Of a stretch of DNA of 64,000 nt, positions 55,248 through 63,936 are shown piece by piece (within the stretch, counting starts at the first letter, position 1; every line of letters starts with the position of its first letter). The stretch covers positions 124,001 to 188,000 of the forward strand of contig NZ_JALMEW010000006.1 in the NCBI RefSeq assembly GCF_023094245.1, read 5' to 3'. Source of the stretch: Halomonas getboli (GTDB taxonomy: Bacteria; Pseudomonadota; Gammaproteobacteria; Pseudomonadales; Halomonadaceae). The translations under genes were made by a program, and so were the position numbers. The notes under the pieces are model-generated. The model did no database searches and was not told where the DNA came from. It saw only the letters and a list, made by a program, of their open reading frames with translations.

Positions 55248-56555
55248 TCAGCGCTTGTTCGGATCGAAGTGCGAGGCCAGCCCCTGCCATACGTCGACGT
55301 AGTCGCGCTGGCGGAAGTCCGCCGCCAGCGCCGTCTCGGTAGGCTGGAAGACGTAGCGGCTCTCGAACATGAAGGCCAGGGTGTCGCCCTGGTACCGGGG
55401 CTCGAGCTCGGCTTGGGTGGCCTTGTCGAAGGTCTCGGCGTCGGGGCCGTGGGGCGACATGGCGTTGTGCAGGCTGGCGCCGCCGGGCAGGAAGCCCTCC
55501 GCCTTGGCGTCGTATTCGCCGTGGATCAGGCCCATGAACTCGCTCATCAGGTTGCGATGGAAGTAGGGCGGGCGGAAGGTGTTCTCGGCCACCATCCAGC
55601 GCGGCGGGAAGATCACGAAGTCGATGTTGGCGGTGCCGGCGGTGTCCGACGGCGAGGTCAGCACGGTGAAGATCGACGGGTCGGGATGGTCGAAGCTCAC
55701 CGTGTTGACGGTGTTGAAGTTGGCCAGGTCGTACTTGTAGGGCGCGTAGTTGCCGTGCCAGGCCACCACGTCCAGCGGTGAGTGGTCTAGCCGGGTGCGC
55801 CAGAAGCGTCCGGAGAACTTGGCCACCAGCTCGATGTCGCCCTCGACCTCTTCAAAGGCGGCCACCGGGGCCAGGAAGTCGCGCGGGTTAGCCAGGCCAT
55901 TGGCGCCGATCGGCCCCAGGCCCGGCAGCTCGAAGGGGCTGCCGTAGTTCTCACAGACGTAGCCACGGGCTTGGTCGCAGCCGCTGGCCAGACGTACCTG
56001 GAACTTGACCCCGCGCGGGATCACCGCGATCTCGCCGCCGCCGATCTCGAGCTCGCCGAACTCGGTGCGCAGCCGCAGGGCGCCGAGCTGGGGCACGATC
56101 AGCAGCTCGCCGTCGGCGTCGTAGAAGAAGCGCTCGGTCATGTCGCGGTTGCAGGCGTAGAGATGCACGCCGCAGCCGGTCTGGGCGGCGGCATCGCCGT
56201 TGACGGCGACGGTCAGCAGGCCGTCGAGGAAGTCGGTGGGCGCCTCGGGCATCGGCAGCGGGTCCCAGCGCATCTGGTTGGGGTCGGCGGCGGGGCGCGC
56301 CGGCGGCGCGGTGGCCACGCGTCCGGCGTCGAGCGGCTCGTAGGCGCTCTGGGCCACCGAGGGGCGGATGCGGTACAGCCAGCTGCGCAGGTTGTGCGAG
56401 CGCGGCGCGGTGAAGGCCGAGCCGGAGAGCTGCTCGGCGTAGAGGCCGTAGGGGCAGCGCTGGGGCGAGTTCTGGCCCTCGGGCAGCGCGCCCGGCAGCG
56501 CCTCGCTGGCGAAGTGGTTGCCAAAGCCCGGCTGATGGTCGAGCGGTGTTGTCAT
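55248..56555 (-). CDS. hmgA: Homogentisate 1,2-dioxygenase
   Basis: 435 residues. The family opening [19 protein letters not shown] is here [37 protein letters not shown], the metal-binding [20 protein letters not shown] and [13 protein letters not shown] follow. It opens the ring of homogentisate with Fe(II). GAGGGCAACACA precedes the ATG. It heads the operon and faces a MarR regulator across two palindromic operators. Confidence 0.97.
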   Translation of the reverse strand: MTTPLDHQPGFGNHFASEALPGALPEGQNSPQRCPYGLYAEQLSGSAFTAPRSHNLRSWLYRIRPSVAQSAYEPLDAGRVATAPPARPAADPNQMRWDPLPMPEAPTDFLDGLLTVAVNGDAAAQTGCGVHLYACNRDMTERFFYDADGELLIVPQLGALRLRTEFGELEIGGGEIAVIPRGVKFQVRLASGCDQARGYVCENYGSPFELPGLGPIGANGLANPRDFLAPVAAFEEVEGDIELVAKFSGRFWRTRLDHSPLDVVAWHGNYAPYKYDLANFNTVNTVSFDHPDPSIFTVLTSPSDTAGTANIDFVIFPPRWMVAENTFRPPYFHRNLMSEFMGLIHGEYDAKAEGFLPGGASLHNAMSPHGPDAETFDKATQAELEPRYQGDTLAFMFESRYVFQPTETALAADFRQRDYVDVWQGLASHFDPNKR

Positions 56556-56577
56556 TGTGTTGCCCTCGCGGGAATAT

Positions 56578-56593
56578 GGTTTCAGATGAAACT
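56578..56593. promoter_or_regulatory. Palindromic operator 1 before hmgA
   Basis: GGTTTCAGATGAAACT, an interrupted palindrome 22 bases upstream of the hmgA start. It resembles the second site and MarR-family operators (inverted GGTTTC arms). Confidence 0.65.
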
Positions 56594-56616
56594 ATACGGA
56601 CAGGCTAGTCCCCATT

Positions 56617-56632
56617 GGTTTCATATGCAACC
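56617..56632. promoter_or_regulatory. Palindromic operator 2 before the MarR gene
   Basis: GGTTTCATATGCAACC, near-perfect palindrome centred on CATATG. It lies 39 bases from site 1, close to four helical turns, which suits cooperative binding. Confidence 0.65.
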
Positions 56633-56674
56633 ATCTCCCGACCTTGGTAGCACGCCCGACACCGCCCCGACGAG

Positions 56675-57145
56675 ATGCCCATGACCCACGACGATGCCCC
56701 CGCCGAACGCTTCGACCTCGACCAGTTCCTGCCCTATCGCCTCAACAGCCTGGCCGACCGCATCAGCCAGGCGCTGGCGCGCCTCTATGAGACCCGCCAC
56801 GACCTGACGGTGGCCCAGTGGCGGGTGCTGGCCTGGCTGCATCACAAGGAGGAGCTGACCGCCAAGGAGATTCGCGAGGCCACGCGCATGGACAAGGCGC
56901 GGGTCTCGCGGGCGGTGCAGGGGCTGGAGGCGCGGGCGCTGATCCGCCGTCGACCCGCGCCGGAGGATCAGCGCCGCCACGAGCTGCGGCTCACCGCGGC
57001 GGGCGAGGCGCTGCTGAAGGAGCTGATTCCCGAGGCGCGGGACTGGGAGGCGGCGCTGGTGGCGCCGCTGTCGATCGAGGAGTATCGCCAGCTGTTCGAG
57101 CTGATGGCTCGGCTCGAGACTCAGCTAGCGAAATTGGAATCCTAG
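56675..57145 (+). CDS. MarR-family transcriptional regulator
   Basis: 156 residues. A winged helix-turn-helix (VAQWRVLAWLHHKEELTAKEIREATRMDKARVSRAVQGLE) is flanked by dimerisation helices, and the wing has RRPAPEDQRRHELRLTAAGEALL. The adjacent operators and its place divergent to hmgA suggest it represses the homogentisate operon and itself, with homogentisate or an intermediate as ligand (inference). The start may be ATG at 56675 or at 56681. Confidence 0.9.
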   Translation: MPMTHDDAPAERFDLDQFLPYRLNSLADRISQALARLYETRHDLTVAQWRVLAWLHHKEELTAKEIREATRMDKARVSRAVQGLEARALIRRRPAPEDQRRHELRLTAAGEALLKELIPEARDWEAALVAPLSIEEYRQLFELMARLETQLAKLES

Positions 57146-57178
57146 GAAAAGGCGTCCGGCGCTGGCGCCGGGCGCCGA

Positions 57179-58015
57179 TCAGGCGGGCAGTTCGTCGGCG
57201 GCGGGAATGCGGCCGCCTAGCCGGGCGGTGATTTCCTCGGCGGCCTCGCGGATCTGTGCGCCGAGCTCGGGCAGGCGCTCCTCGGGAATCCGCGCCTTGG
57301 GGCCGGAGACCGAGATGGCGGCCAGCGGGGTGCCCTGCTCGTCGTGGATGCAGGCGGCCACGCACTGCAGGCCGATGGCGTGTTCCTCGCGGTCGCAGGC
57401 GTAGCCCTGGCGGCGAATCTCGGCCAGGCTCTCGCGTAGCGTCACCGGGTCGTGGAGGGTGTTGACCGTCACCCGCGCCAGGCCGCGCTCGTCCAGCACC
57501 CGCTCCAGCTCGTCGTCGGGCAGCCAGGCCATCAGCGCCTTGCCGACGCCTGAGGCGTGCAGCGGCGCCCGGGAGCCCAGGCGGGTGATCATGCGCATCA
57601 TCTGCGGCGATTCGGTCTGGGCCAGGAACACCGCGGTGCTGCCGTCGCGCACGCCGAGGTTGGCGGTCTCGCCGGTCTGGGCGGTCAGGCGGCGCAGGAA
57701 GGGCCGACTGGTGGCGACGAAGTCGCGGGCCTCGAGGAAGCTGTTGCCGATGCGGAAGGTCTTGACGTCGATCTTCCACAGCCCGAGCTCGTTGTCCTGG
57801 GTGATGAAGCCCTGGCTCTGCAGGGCCTGGAGCAGCCGGTGGGTGGTGGAGGGCGCGAGCTCGGCCTGCTCGGCGATCTCGGACAGCGCCAGGCCGCCGG
57901 GATTGCCCGCCAGGCGCTCCAGCAGGTTGAGTCCGCGCACCAGGGACTGGCTGTGGCCGCCGCTGCCCTTGCCGCTTGCCGGGCGTCCCGCCGTTCTGCG
58001 CTTGCCTTCACTCAC
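57179..58015 (-). CDS. IclR-family transcriptional regulator
   Basis: 278 residues. An N-terminal helix-turn-helix (SLVRGLNLLERLAG, LALSEIAEQAELAPSTTHRLLQALQ) is followed by a GAF-like effector domain with SGVGKALMAWLPDDEL and IGLQCVAACIHDEQGTPLAAISVSGP. It resembles AllR-type repressors of purine and glyoxylate metabolism. It lies beside a nucleobase permease and a deaminase on the same strand, so it probably controls them (inference). It is not inside their operon, being last in the row with its own start. Confidence 0.87.
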   Translation of the reverse strand: MSEGKRRTAGRPASGKGSGGHSQSLVRGLNLLERLAGNPGGLALSEIAEQAELAPSTTHRLLQALQSQGFITQDNELGLWKIDVKTFRIGNSFLEARDFVATSRPFLRRLTAQTGETANLGVRDGSTAVFLAQTESPQMMRMITRLGSRAPLHASGVGKALMAWLPDDELERVLDERGLARVTVNTLHDPVTLRESLAEIRRQGYACDREEHAIGLQCVAACIHDEQGTPLAAISVSGPKARIPEERLPELGAQIREAAEEITARLGGRIPAADELPA

Positions 58016-58205
58016 TGCCTGATCTCCTGCTGCGACTGCTCGAGTAGTCGTTCAGCATACCGCGTCGGGCGAGAGCTGTCTTGCCAGCGGAAATGGTTTC
58101 CACCTTGCCGGCTTGAAGGGGCGGACGAGACGGCCGCCTCGGGCGAGGCGGCCGGGAGGGGAGCCGTTGGGCTGGCCGGAGCGGGATGGTCAGGCTCGTC
58201 GCGTG

Positions 58206-59552
58206 TCAGACGTCGTTGCGGAACACGCGGTCGCGGCCGGGCAGCACCAGGTTGAGCACGATGGCGCACAGCGCGCCGGGGATCAGTCCCGACTCGATGA
58301 TCGCCTGGACGTTGTCGGAGAGCCCGGCGTAGAGGCCTTCCTGGGCCGGCAGGCCGATGGCCGCCGACAGCGAGACGCCGATGATCACCATGTTGCGGCG
58401 ATTGAAGGGGATGTGGGACAGCATCTTGATGCCGGCGCTGGCGATCATGCCGAACATGATCAGCACCGCGCCGCCCAGCACCGCGTTGGGGATGCTCGAA
58501 ATCAGCCCGCCCAGCTTGGGCAGCAGCCCCGCCAGCACCAGGAACACGCCGCCGATGGCCACCACGAAGCGGCTGACCACCCCGGTCAGCGCCACCATGC
58601 CGACGTTCTGGCTGAAGCTGATCTGCGGGAAGGCATTGAAGATGGCGGCGAACACGCTGGCCAGGCCGTCGGCCATCACCCCGCCGGAGAGCTCCTTGTG
58701 GGTCGGCTCGCGATCCATGCCGCCGGCGGTGGTGCCGACGATGTCACCGATCGATTCGGCGCAGGTCACGATGGCCAGCAACACCACCGGCACTATGGCG
58801 GCCAGGTGGAACTCCAGGCCGATGGTCAGCGGCATGGGCAGCGAGACCCAGTCGGCGGTGGCGATCTGGCCGAAGTCCACCAGGCCGAAGCCCATGGCCG
58901 TGACGTAGCCCACGATCAGGCCGACCAGCGGGGCGGTCTCGGACCAGATGCCGCGGCCGTACTGATGCAGACCCAGGGTCACCACCAGCACCAGCGCCGC
59001 CAGCAGCAGGTTGTGCAGGGCCCCGAAGTCCTCGGCGCCGAAGCCACCGCCGGCATAGGCGAAGCCCACCGGCATCAGCAGGGTACCGAGCATGACCACG
59101 AAGCTGCCGGTGACCACCGGTGGGAACAGGAAGCGGAACCAGGGCAGAAACAGCCCCACCAGGGCCATGGCGATGCCGCCGCACAGGGCGGCCCCCAGCG
59201 CCGCTGGCAGGCCCATGCCCACGGCGATCGGAATCAGCACCGGCACGAAGCCGAAGCTGGTGCCCATGACGATCGGCAGCCGGGCGCCGATCGGCCCCAG
59301 CCCCAGCGACTGCACCAGGGTGGCGATGCCGGCCACGAACATCGCCGCCTGGATCATGAAGGCGGTCTGGTCCTCGGGCAGGTCGGCGGCGCCGGCGATG
59401 ATGATCGGTACGGTGACGTTGCCGACGAACATCGCCAGCACGTGTTGCAGTCCCAGCGGGATGGCCCGCCCGAGGGGCGGCATGGCGTTGACGTCATGAG
59501 TGCTGCGCACCTTGGGCGCTACTGCCTCGGTGGCGGTCTCGGGGGTCGACAT
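58206..59552 (-). CDS. NCS2 nucleobase:cation symporter (xanthine/uric acid type)
   Basis: 448 residues with about 12-14 membrane segments. LQHVLAMFVGNVTVPIIIAGAADL is the family opening, with QSLGLGPIGARLPIVMGTSFGF next. The functional motif NAFPQISFSQNVGMVALTGVVSRFV fits the QNVG-type xanthine/urate carriers (rather than uracil PyrP/UraA). It carries purine bases with protons. It follows the deaminase gene on the same strand by 74 bases. The start at 59552 was chosen since the upstream extension is antisense to the deaminase gene. Confidence 0.9.
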   Translation of the reverse strand: MSTPETATEAVAPKVRSTHDVNAMPPLGRAIPLGLQHVLAMFVGNVTVPIIIAGAADLPEDQTAFMIQAAMFVAGIATLVQSLGLGPIGARLPIVMGTSFGFVPVLIPIAVGMGLPAALGAALCGGIAMALVGLFLPWFRFLFPPVVTGSFVVMLGTLLMPVGFAYAGGGFGAEDFGALHNLLLAALVLVVTLGLHQYGRGIWSETAPLVGLIVGYVTAMGFGLVDFGQIATADWVSLPMPLTIGLEFHLAAIVPVVLLAIVTCAESIGDIVGTTAGGMDREPTHKELSGGVMADGLASVFAAIFNAFPQISFSQNVGMVALTGVVSRFVVAIGGVFLVLAGLLPKLGGLISSIPNAVLGGAVLIMFGMIASAGIKMLSHIPFNRRNMVIIGVSLSAAIGLPAQEGLYAGLSDNVQAIIESGLIPGALCAIVLNLVLPGRDRVFRNDV

Positions 59553-59626
59553 GGTGGCTTTCTCCTGTTTGTCGTTGTTGGAAAACCGGGATGAAACCTT
59601 GGGTGTGTCCTGTCTATCGTCGTTCG

Positions 59627-60976
59627 CTAGGCCCTCAGCGCCCGGGCCGCGCGGTCGTGGCGGGCCAGCAGCTCGTCGAGGTCGACGCCCAGCGGCCGGC
59701 CCTCGTCCACCCGCCACTGCCCGGCGACCATCACCCGGTCGGCGAGGTGGGCGCCGCACAGCAGCAGCGCGGCGACGGGATTTTCGGCGCCGGAGAAGCG
59801 GGCCTCGTCGAGGCGGAACAGCGCCAGGTCGGCCTGCTGACCGGGCGCCAGGCCGCCGATGTCGTTGCGGCCCAGGCAGCCGGACGAGCCGCGGGTCGCC
59901 CAGCGGATCACGTCGTCGTGGCTGACTTCGCTCGGCGCGTAGCGCAGCCGGCCGAGCAGCAGCGCCTGGCGCATCTCCTCGGCGAGGTTGGAATGGTCGT
60001 TGGAGGCCGAGCCGTCCACTGCCAGGCCCACCGGGCAGCCGGCGGCCTCCAGCTCCAGGGTGCGGCACAGCCCCGAGCCCAGCACCATGTTCGACGACGG
60101 GCAGTGGGCGATGCCGGTGCCGGCGGCGCCGAGCCGGGCGATCTCGCCGTCGTCGAAGTGGATGCCGTGGGCCAGCCAGGTGCGCGACGAGAGCCAGCCG
60201 GTGGCCTCCAGATAGTCCAGCGGGCGCATCCCGAACAGCCGCTCGCAGTAGGCGGTCTCGTCCTCGGTCTCGGCCAGGTGGGTGTGCAGGCGCACGTCCT
60301 TCGCCTCGGCCAGCCGCGCGCTCTCCTGCATCAGCTCGCGGCTCACCGAGAACGGCGAGCAGGGCGCCAGGGCGATGGTGGTCATGGCGCCGTCGCCGCG
60401 CTGGTGATGGGCGTCGATCAGCCGCGCGCTCTCATCGAGGATGGTGCGCTCGTCCTGCACCACCGACTGCGGCGGCAGGCCGCCGTCGTCGCGGCCCACG
60501 CTCATCGAGCCGCGGGTCAGGGCGGCGCGCACGCCGAGCCGGTGGGCGGTCGCCACCTGGACGTCGATGGCGTTCGTCAGCGCGCCGGAGAACACGTAGT
60601 GATGGTCGGCCACGGTGGTGCAGCCGCTCATCAGCAGCTCGACCATGGCCAGCTCGCTGGCGACTTCCAGCTGGTCCTCGGTGAGGTGGGCCCAGACGTC
60701 GTAGAGCGTCGTCAGCCAGGGGAAAAGCTCCTTGTTCAGCGCCGGCGAATAGGCGCGGGTCAGGGTCTGGTAGAAGTGATGGTGGGTGTTCACCAGGCCG
60801 GGCAGCAGCACGTGCTGCGAGGCGTCGAAGCTGGCATCGATCGGCGTGGCGGGCGTGGCGCCCGCCGGCACGGCCTCGATGATGCGATCGTCGCGGATCA
60901 CCACCCCGCCGGCGGCGGCGGGATCGCTGCAGGCGCGGGGGTGGCGGATCCACAGGGTCCGGGCATTGGCGGTCAT
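59627..60976 (-). CDS. Amidohydrolase, 8-oxoguanine/guanine deaminase type
   Basis: 449 residues. Metal-dependent amidohydrolase barrel: LLPGLVNTHHHFYQTLTRAY carries the HxH metal site, HTHLAETEDE the third His, and VGLAVDGSASNDHSNLAEEMR the metal-binding Asp. This SASNDHSN variant matches the 8-oxoguanine deaminase group (the P. aeruginosa PA0142 type) better than classic guanine deaminase. Hydroxy-atrazine ethylaminohydrolase is an older label for the same group. GGGAGGACAAC precedes the ATG at 60976. It is the first gene of a purine-salvage unit with the permease. Confidence 0.85.
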   Translation of the reverse strand: MTANARTLWIRHPRACSDPAAAGGVVIRDDRIIEAVPAGATPATPIDASFDASQHVLLPGLVNTHHHFYQTLTRAYSPALNKELFPWLTTLYDVWAHLTEDQLEVASELAMVELLMSGCTTVADHHYVFSGALTNAIDVQVATAHRLGVRAALTRGSMSVGRDDGGLPPQSVVQDERTILDESARLIDAHHQRGDGAMTTIALAPCSPFSVSRELMQESARLAEAKDVRLHTHLAETEDETAYCERLFGMRPLDYLEATGWLSSRTWLAHGIHFDDGEIARLGAAGTGIAHCPSSNMVLGSGLCRTLELEAAGCPVGLAVDGSASNDHSNLAEEMRQALLLGRLRYAPSEVSHDDVIRWATRGSSGCLGRNDIGGLAPGQQADLALFRLDEARFSGAENPVAALLLCGAHLADRVMVAGQWRVDEGRPLGVDLDELLARHDRAARALRA

Positions 60977-61192
60977 GTTGTCCTCCCGAGGGTGCGGTGG
61001 ACAACAAAGGGTTACCCAAGCGTCGCCAGACGCTGCCTGGCGCTGCGGTCTTGGTTCAGGTGCCTTTGTTGTTGTGTACGTTTCTTGTGTCGCAGACCGG
61101 AACAGTATTGTGTACAAACGCGGGTGCTGTCGAGCTCAATATCACGACGAAAGTCTAAGAAAGTCTAACGGGGCCGAGTGTTGTCGGCCGCT
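60977..61192. other. Promoter region of the deaminase-permease unit
   Basis: Gene-free interval between the deaminase and the trhO terminator. TTGTGTAC occurs at 61072-61079 and as TTGTGTACAA at 61108-61117, 36 bases apart, possible regulator or promoter sites. AAGTCTAA is repeated at 61151 and 61161. The deaminase leader is near the GGGAGG site. Confidence 0.5.
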
Positions 61193-61223
61193 CAAAAAAA
61201 CCGCCGCGTCGAGAACGCGGCGG
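61193..61223 (-). terminator. Rho-independent terminator of trhO
   Basis: On the minus strand CCGCCGCG pairs with CGCGGCGG around TTCTCGA, followed by seven T. It lies about 40 bases after the trhO stop. Confidence 0.92.
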
Positions 61224-61263
61224 TGGCGGGACAGAACGTATGACGCTCGGGCGCCGTGTCGGC

Positions 61264-62244
61264 TCAGTTCGCGTCGTCGGCGACCGACGGGGTCGAAGCC
61301 TTCATCTGCCTCGGATCGCGGCCCAGCGGATGCGGCTCGCCGCGCTCCTTCGCCAGGCGGATCTGCTTCTGGCGCTCGCGGGCGGCGGCGCGGGTCTTCT
61401 CCGGCAGCGAGTCGAAGCAGTGCGGGCAGCTGACGCCGGGCTCGTAGGTCTCGGCCCGCTGGTCTTCGGCGGAGATCGGCATGCGGCAGGCGTGGCACTG
61501 GTCGTACTCGCCCTCGCTGAGGTCGTGGCGCACGGTCACGCGGTTGTCGAACACGAAGCAGTCGCCGCGCCACATCGAATCTTCCTCGGGCACCTTCTCC
61601 AGATAGTTGAGAATGCCGCCCTTGAGGTGGAAGACCTCCTCGAAGCCCTCGTTGAGCATGAAGCTGGAGGCCTTCTCGCAGCGGATGCCACCGGTGCAGA
61701 ACATCGCCACCTTCTTGTGACGGCTCGGGTCGTAGTGTTGCTTCACGTACTCCGGGAACTCGCGGAACGACTTGGTCTGCGGGTCGACGGCGCCCTCGAA
61801 GGAGCCGATGGCGACCTCGTAGTCGTTGCGGGTGTCGATCACCAGCACCTCGGGATCGTTGATCACCGCGTTCCACTCCTCTGGATCGACGTAGGTGCCG
61901 ACGGTCTCGTTGGGGTCGACGCCGTCCACGCCCATGGTCACGATCTCGCGCTTGAGCTTGACCTTGGTGCGGTAGAACGGATGCTCGTCGCAGTAGGATT
62001 CCTTGTGATCGACGTCGGCCAGGCGCGGGTCGCGGGCCAGCCAGGCCAGCAGGGCGTCGATGCCCTCGCGGGTGCCGGACACGGTGCCGTTGATGCCTTC
62101 ATGGGCCAGCAGCAGGGTGCCCTTCACGTCGTGCTCGAGCATGGCCTGGCGCAGGGGCTCGCGCAGGTCTTCGAAGTCGTCGAGGGTGACGAACTTGTAC
62201 AGGGCGGCAACGACGATGCCCCCCGTGGTCTGAGGTGCGGTCAT
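61264..62244 (-). CDS. trhO: TrhO (YceA), tRNA uridine-34 hydroxylase
   Basis: 326 residues. The N-terminal domain has [17 protein letters not shown] and [16 protein letters not shown], followed by a rhodanese domain (about 130-225) with active-site [11 protein letters not shown]. The C-terminal part adds Cys pairs ([19 protein letters not shown]). It hydroxylates wobble uridine with O2 in tRNAs that later become cmo5U/mo5U. It is a single gene, with its own terminator. Confidence 0.95.
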   Translation of the reverse strand: MTAPQTTGGIVVAALYKFVTLDDFEDLREPLRQAMLEHDVKGTLLLAHEGINGTVSGTREGIDALLAWLARDPRLADVDHKESYCDEHPFYRTKVKLKREIVTMGVDGVDPNETVGTYVDPEEWNAVINDPEVLVIDTRNDYEVAIGSFEGAVDPQTKSFREFPEYVKQHYDPSRHKKVAMFCTGGIRCEKASSFMLNEGFEEVFHLKGGILNYLEKVPEEDSMWRGDCFVFDNRVTVRHDLSEGEYDQCHACRMPISAEDQRAETYEPGVSCPHCFDSLPEKTRAAARERQKQIRLAKERGEPHPLGRDPRQMKASTPSVADDAN

Positions 62245-62343
62245 GGTGATCTCCTGGTTGTCGTCCTCGCAAAGGACGGACCGGGTTGGGGTGGCGGCAT
62301 TCTACTCCGCCGCCGGTGCGTGCGCATCCCGGGCCCGGACGCG

Positions 62344-62370
62344 ACGACCCCGGCGCGGGGCCGGGGTCGT
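62344..62370 (-). terminator. Hairpin after serA
   Basis: ACGACCCCGGC (62344-62354) pairs perfectly with GCCGGGGTCGT (62360-62370). There is no U-tract. It is 30 bases past the serA stop, so it may end serA or stabilise its 3' end. Confidence 0.5.
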
Positions 62371-62399
62371 CAGCGGGGCGGGACGGGCTTTCGGCGCGA

Positions 62400-63650
62400 T
62401 CAGCCCTCGAAGCTGGTCTCGGAGTAGAGCACCCGTACGCGCTTGGTGTGGGCGACCTGGCTCAGCGCCTCCAGGGCCTTCTGACCGTAGTCCTTGTTGA
62501 CGTCGATGACCACGTAGCCGATGCGCTCGTTGGTCTGCAGGAACTGGCCGAGGATGTTGATATCGTTCTCGGACAGCACCTTGTTGATCTCGGACATCAC
62601 GCCCGGCACGTTGTCGTGGATGTGCAGCAGGCGATGCTTGCCCGGATGCGACGGCAGCGCCACCTCGGGGAAGTTGACCGAGGTGATGGTGGTGCCGTTG
62701 TCGGAATAGGTCACCAGCTTCTCGGCGACCTCGATGCCGATGTTCTCCTGGGCTTCCAGGGTGGAGCCGCCGATGTGCGGGGTGAGGATGACGTTGGCCA
62801 TGCCGCGCAGCGGGCTGACGAACTCCTCGCTGTTGCCCTTGGGCTCGACCGGGAAGACGTCCACGGCGGCGCCGTTCAGGCGGCCGGCCTCGAGCGCCTC
62901 GGCCAGGGCCTCGATCACCACCACGCTGCCGCGGGAGGCGTTGATCAGGATGCTGCCCGGCTTCATCAGCGCGATCTGCTCCTCGCCGATCATCCAGCGG
63001 GTGGAGGGCAGGTCCGGCACGTGCAGGCTGACGATGTCGGCGCGGGCCAGCAGTTCCTCGAGGCTGCCCACCTGGCGGGCGTTGCCCATGCCGAGCTTGG
63101 TCACCACGTCGTAGTAGATGACGTCGAAGCCGAGCGACTCGGAGAGCACCGAGAGCTGGGCGCCGATGCTGCCGTAGCCGACGATGCCCAGCGTCTTGCC
63201 GCGGGCCTCGTGGGCGTTCTTGGCCGACTTCAGCCAGCCGCCCTGGTGGGCGCGGGTGCTCTTCTCGGGGATGCCGCGCAGCAGCATGATCGATTCGGCC
63301 AGCACCAGCTCGGCCACCGAGCGGGTGTTGGAGTAGGGCGCGTTGAATACCGGGATGCCGCGCACCAGGGCCGCGTCGAGGTCGACCTGGTTGGTGCCGA
63401 TGCAGAAGCAGCCCACGGCCACCAGCTTCTCGGCGGCGTTGAACACGCGCTCGTTGAGCTGGGTGCGCGAGCGGAGGCCGATGAAGTGGACGTCGCGGAT
63501 CTTCTCGATCAGCGTCTCCTCGTCCAGCGAGGTCGGCAGGTGCTCGATGTTGGTGTACCCGGCATTGAGGAAGTGGTCCACCGCGCTCTGGTGGATGCCC
63601 TCGAGCAGCAGAATCTTGATCTTGCTCTTGTCCAGGGACGTCTTGGCCAT
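62400..63650 (-). CDS. serA: D-3-phosphoglycerate dehydrogenase
   Basis: 416 residues. The substrate-binding half is split around a Rossmann domain: VGCFCIGTNQVDLDAA, GIVGYGSIGAQLSVLSESLGFDVIYYD for NAD, HVPDLPSTRWM, and the catalytic His in TPHIGGSTLEAQENIG. A C-terminal ACT domain (about 340-416, LLHIHDNVPGVMSEINKVLSE) binds serine for feedback inhibition. This is the E. coli-type length. It starts the phosphorylated serine pathway. It is divergent from the partial gene at the window edge. Confidence 0.97.
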   Translation of the reverse strand: MAKTSLDKSKIKILLLEGIHQSAVDHFLNAGYTNIEHLPTSLDEETLIEKIRDVHFIGLRSRTQLNERVFNAAEKLVAVGCFCIGTNQVDLDAALVRGIPVFNAPYSNTRSVAELVLAESIMLLRGIPEKSTRAHQGGWLKSAKNAHEARGKTLGIVGYGSIGAQLSVLSESLGFDVIYYDVVTKLGMGNARQVGSLEELLARADIVSLHVPDLPSTRWMIGEEQIALMKPGSILINASRGSVVVIEALAEALEAGRLNGAAVDVFPVEPKGNSEEFVSPLRGMANVILTPHIGGSTLEAQENIGIEVAEKLVTYSDNGTTITSVNFPEVALPSHPGKHRLLHIHDNVPGVMSEINKVLSENDINILGQFLQTNERIGYVVIDVNKDYGQKALEALSQVAHTKRVRVLYSETSFEG

Positions 63651-63688
63651 GGTCGAATCAACCCTTCTACGGTGCGCGCCGCATGCCG

Positions 63689-63731
63689 TTCAGGCGAGGG
63701 ACGACGCCCTCGAAAAGGGCGGAGGCCTGAA
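63689..63731 (-). promoter_or_regulatory. Structured serA 5' leader (nested stem)
   Basis: TTCAGGC (63689-63695) pairs with GCCTGAA (63725-63731), enclosing GAGGG/CCCTC (63696-63700 with 63707-63711). It is 40-80 bases upstream of the serA start on the coding strand. It matches no riboswitch I recognise. Confidence 0.35.
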
Positions 63732-63893
63732 CCGGTGCCGGCTCGAAAATGAGGTGGCTCATGCTACCACAGCGCGGAAATCCCAGGATGAAAATGCTGC
63801 GTCGCCGACTTGAGCCGCATGCATGATGAGCCCCGCGGTGCGCGGCCCGAGCGCGCCGTTGGCCGGGGCAGACGACCCCCGGGGGGGAGCGTG

Positions 63894-63899
63894 TATACT
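63894..63899 (+). promoter_or_regulatory. Candidate -10 box of the gene at the right edge
   Basis: TATACT at 63894-63899, within GTGTATACTGTCGCC, 38 bases before the ATG at 63937. The -35 region is not recognisable. Confidence 0.45.
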
Positions 63900-63936
63900 G
63901 TCGCCCTCATGGGGGGAGCGACCAACGAGGAACGCC

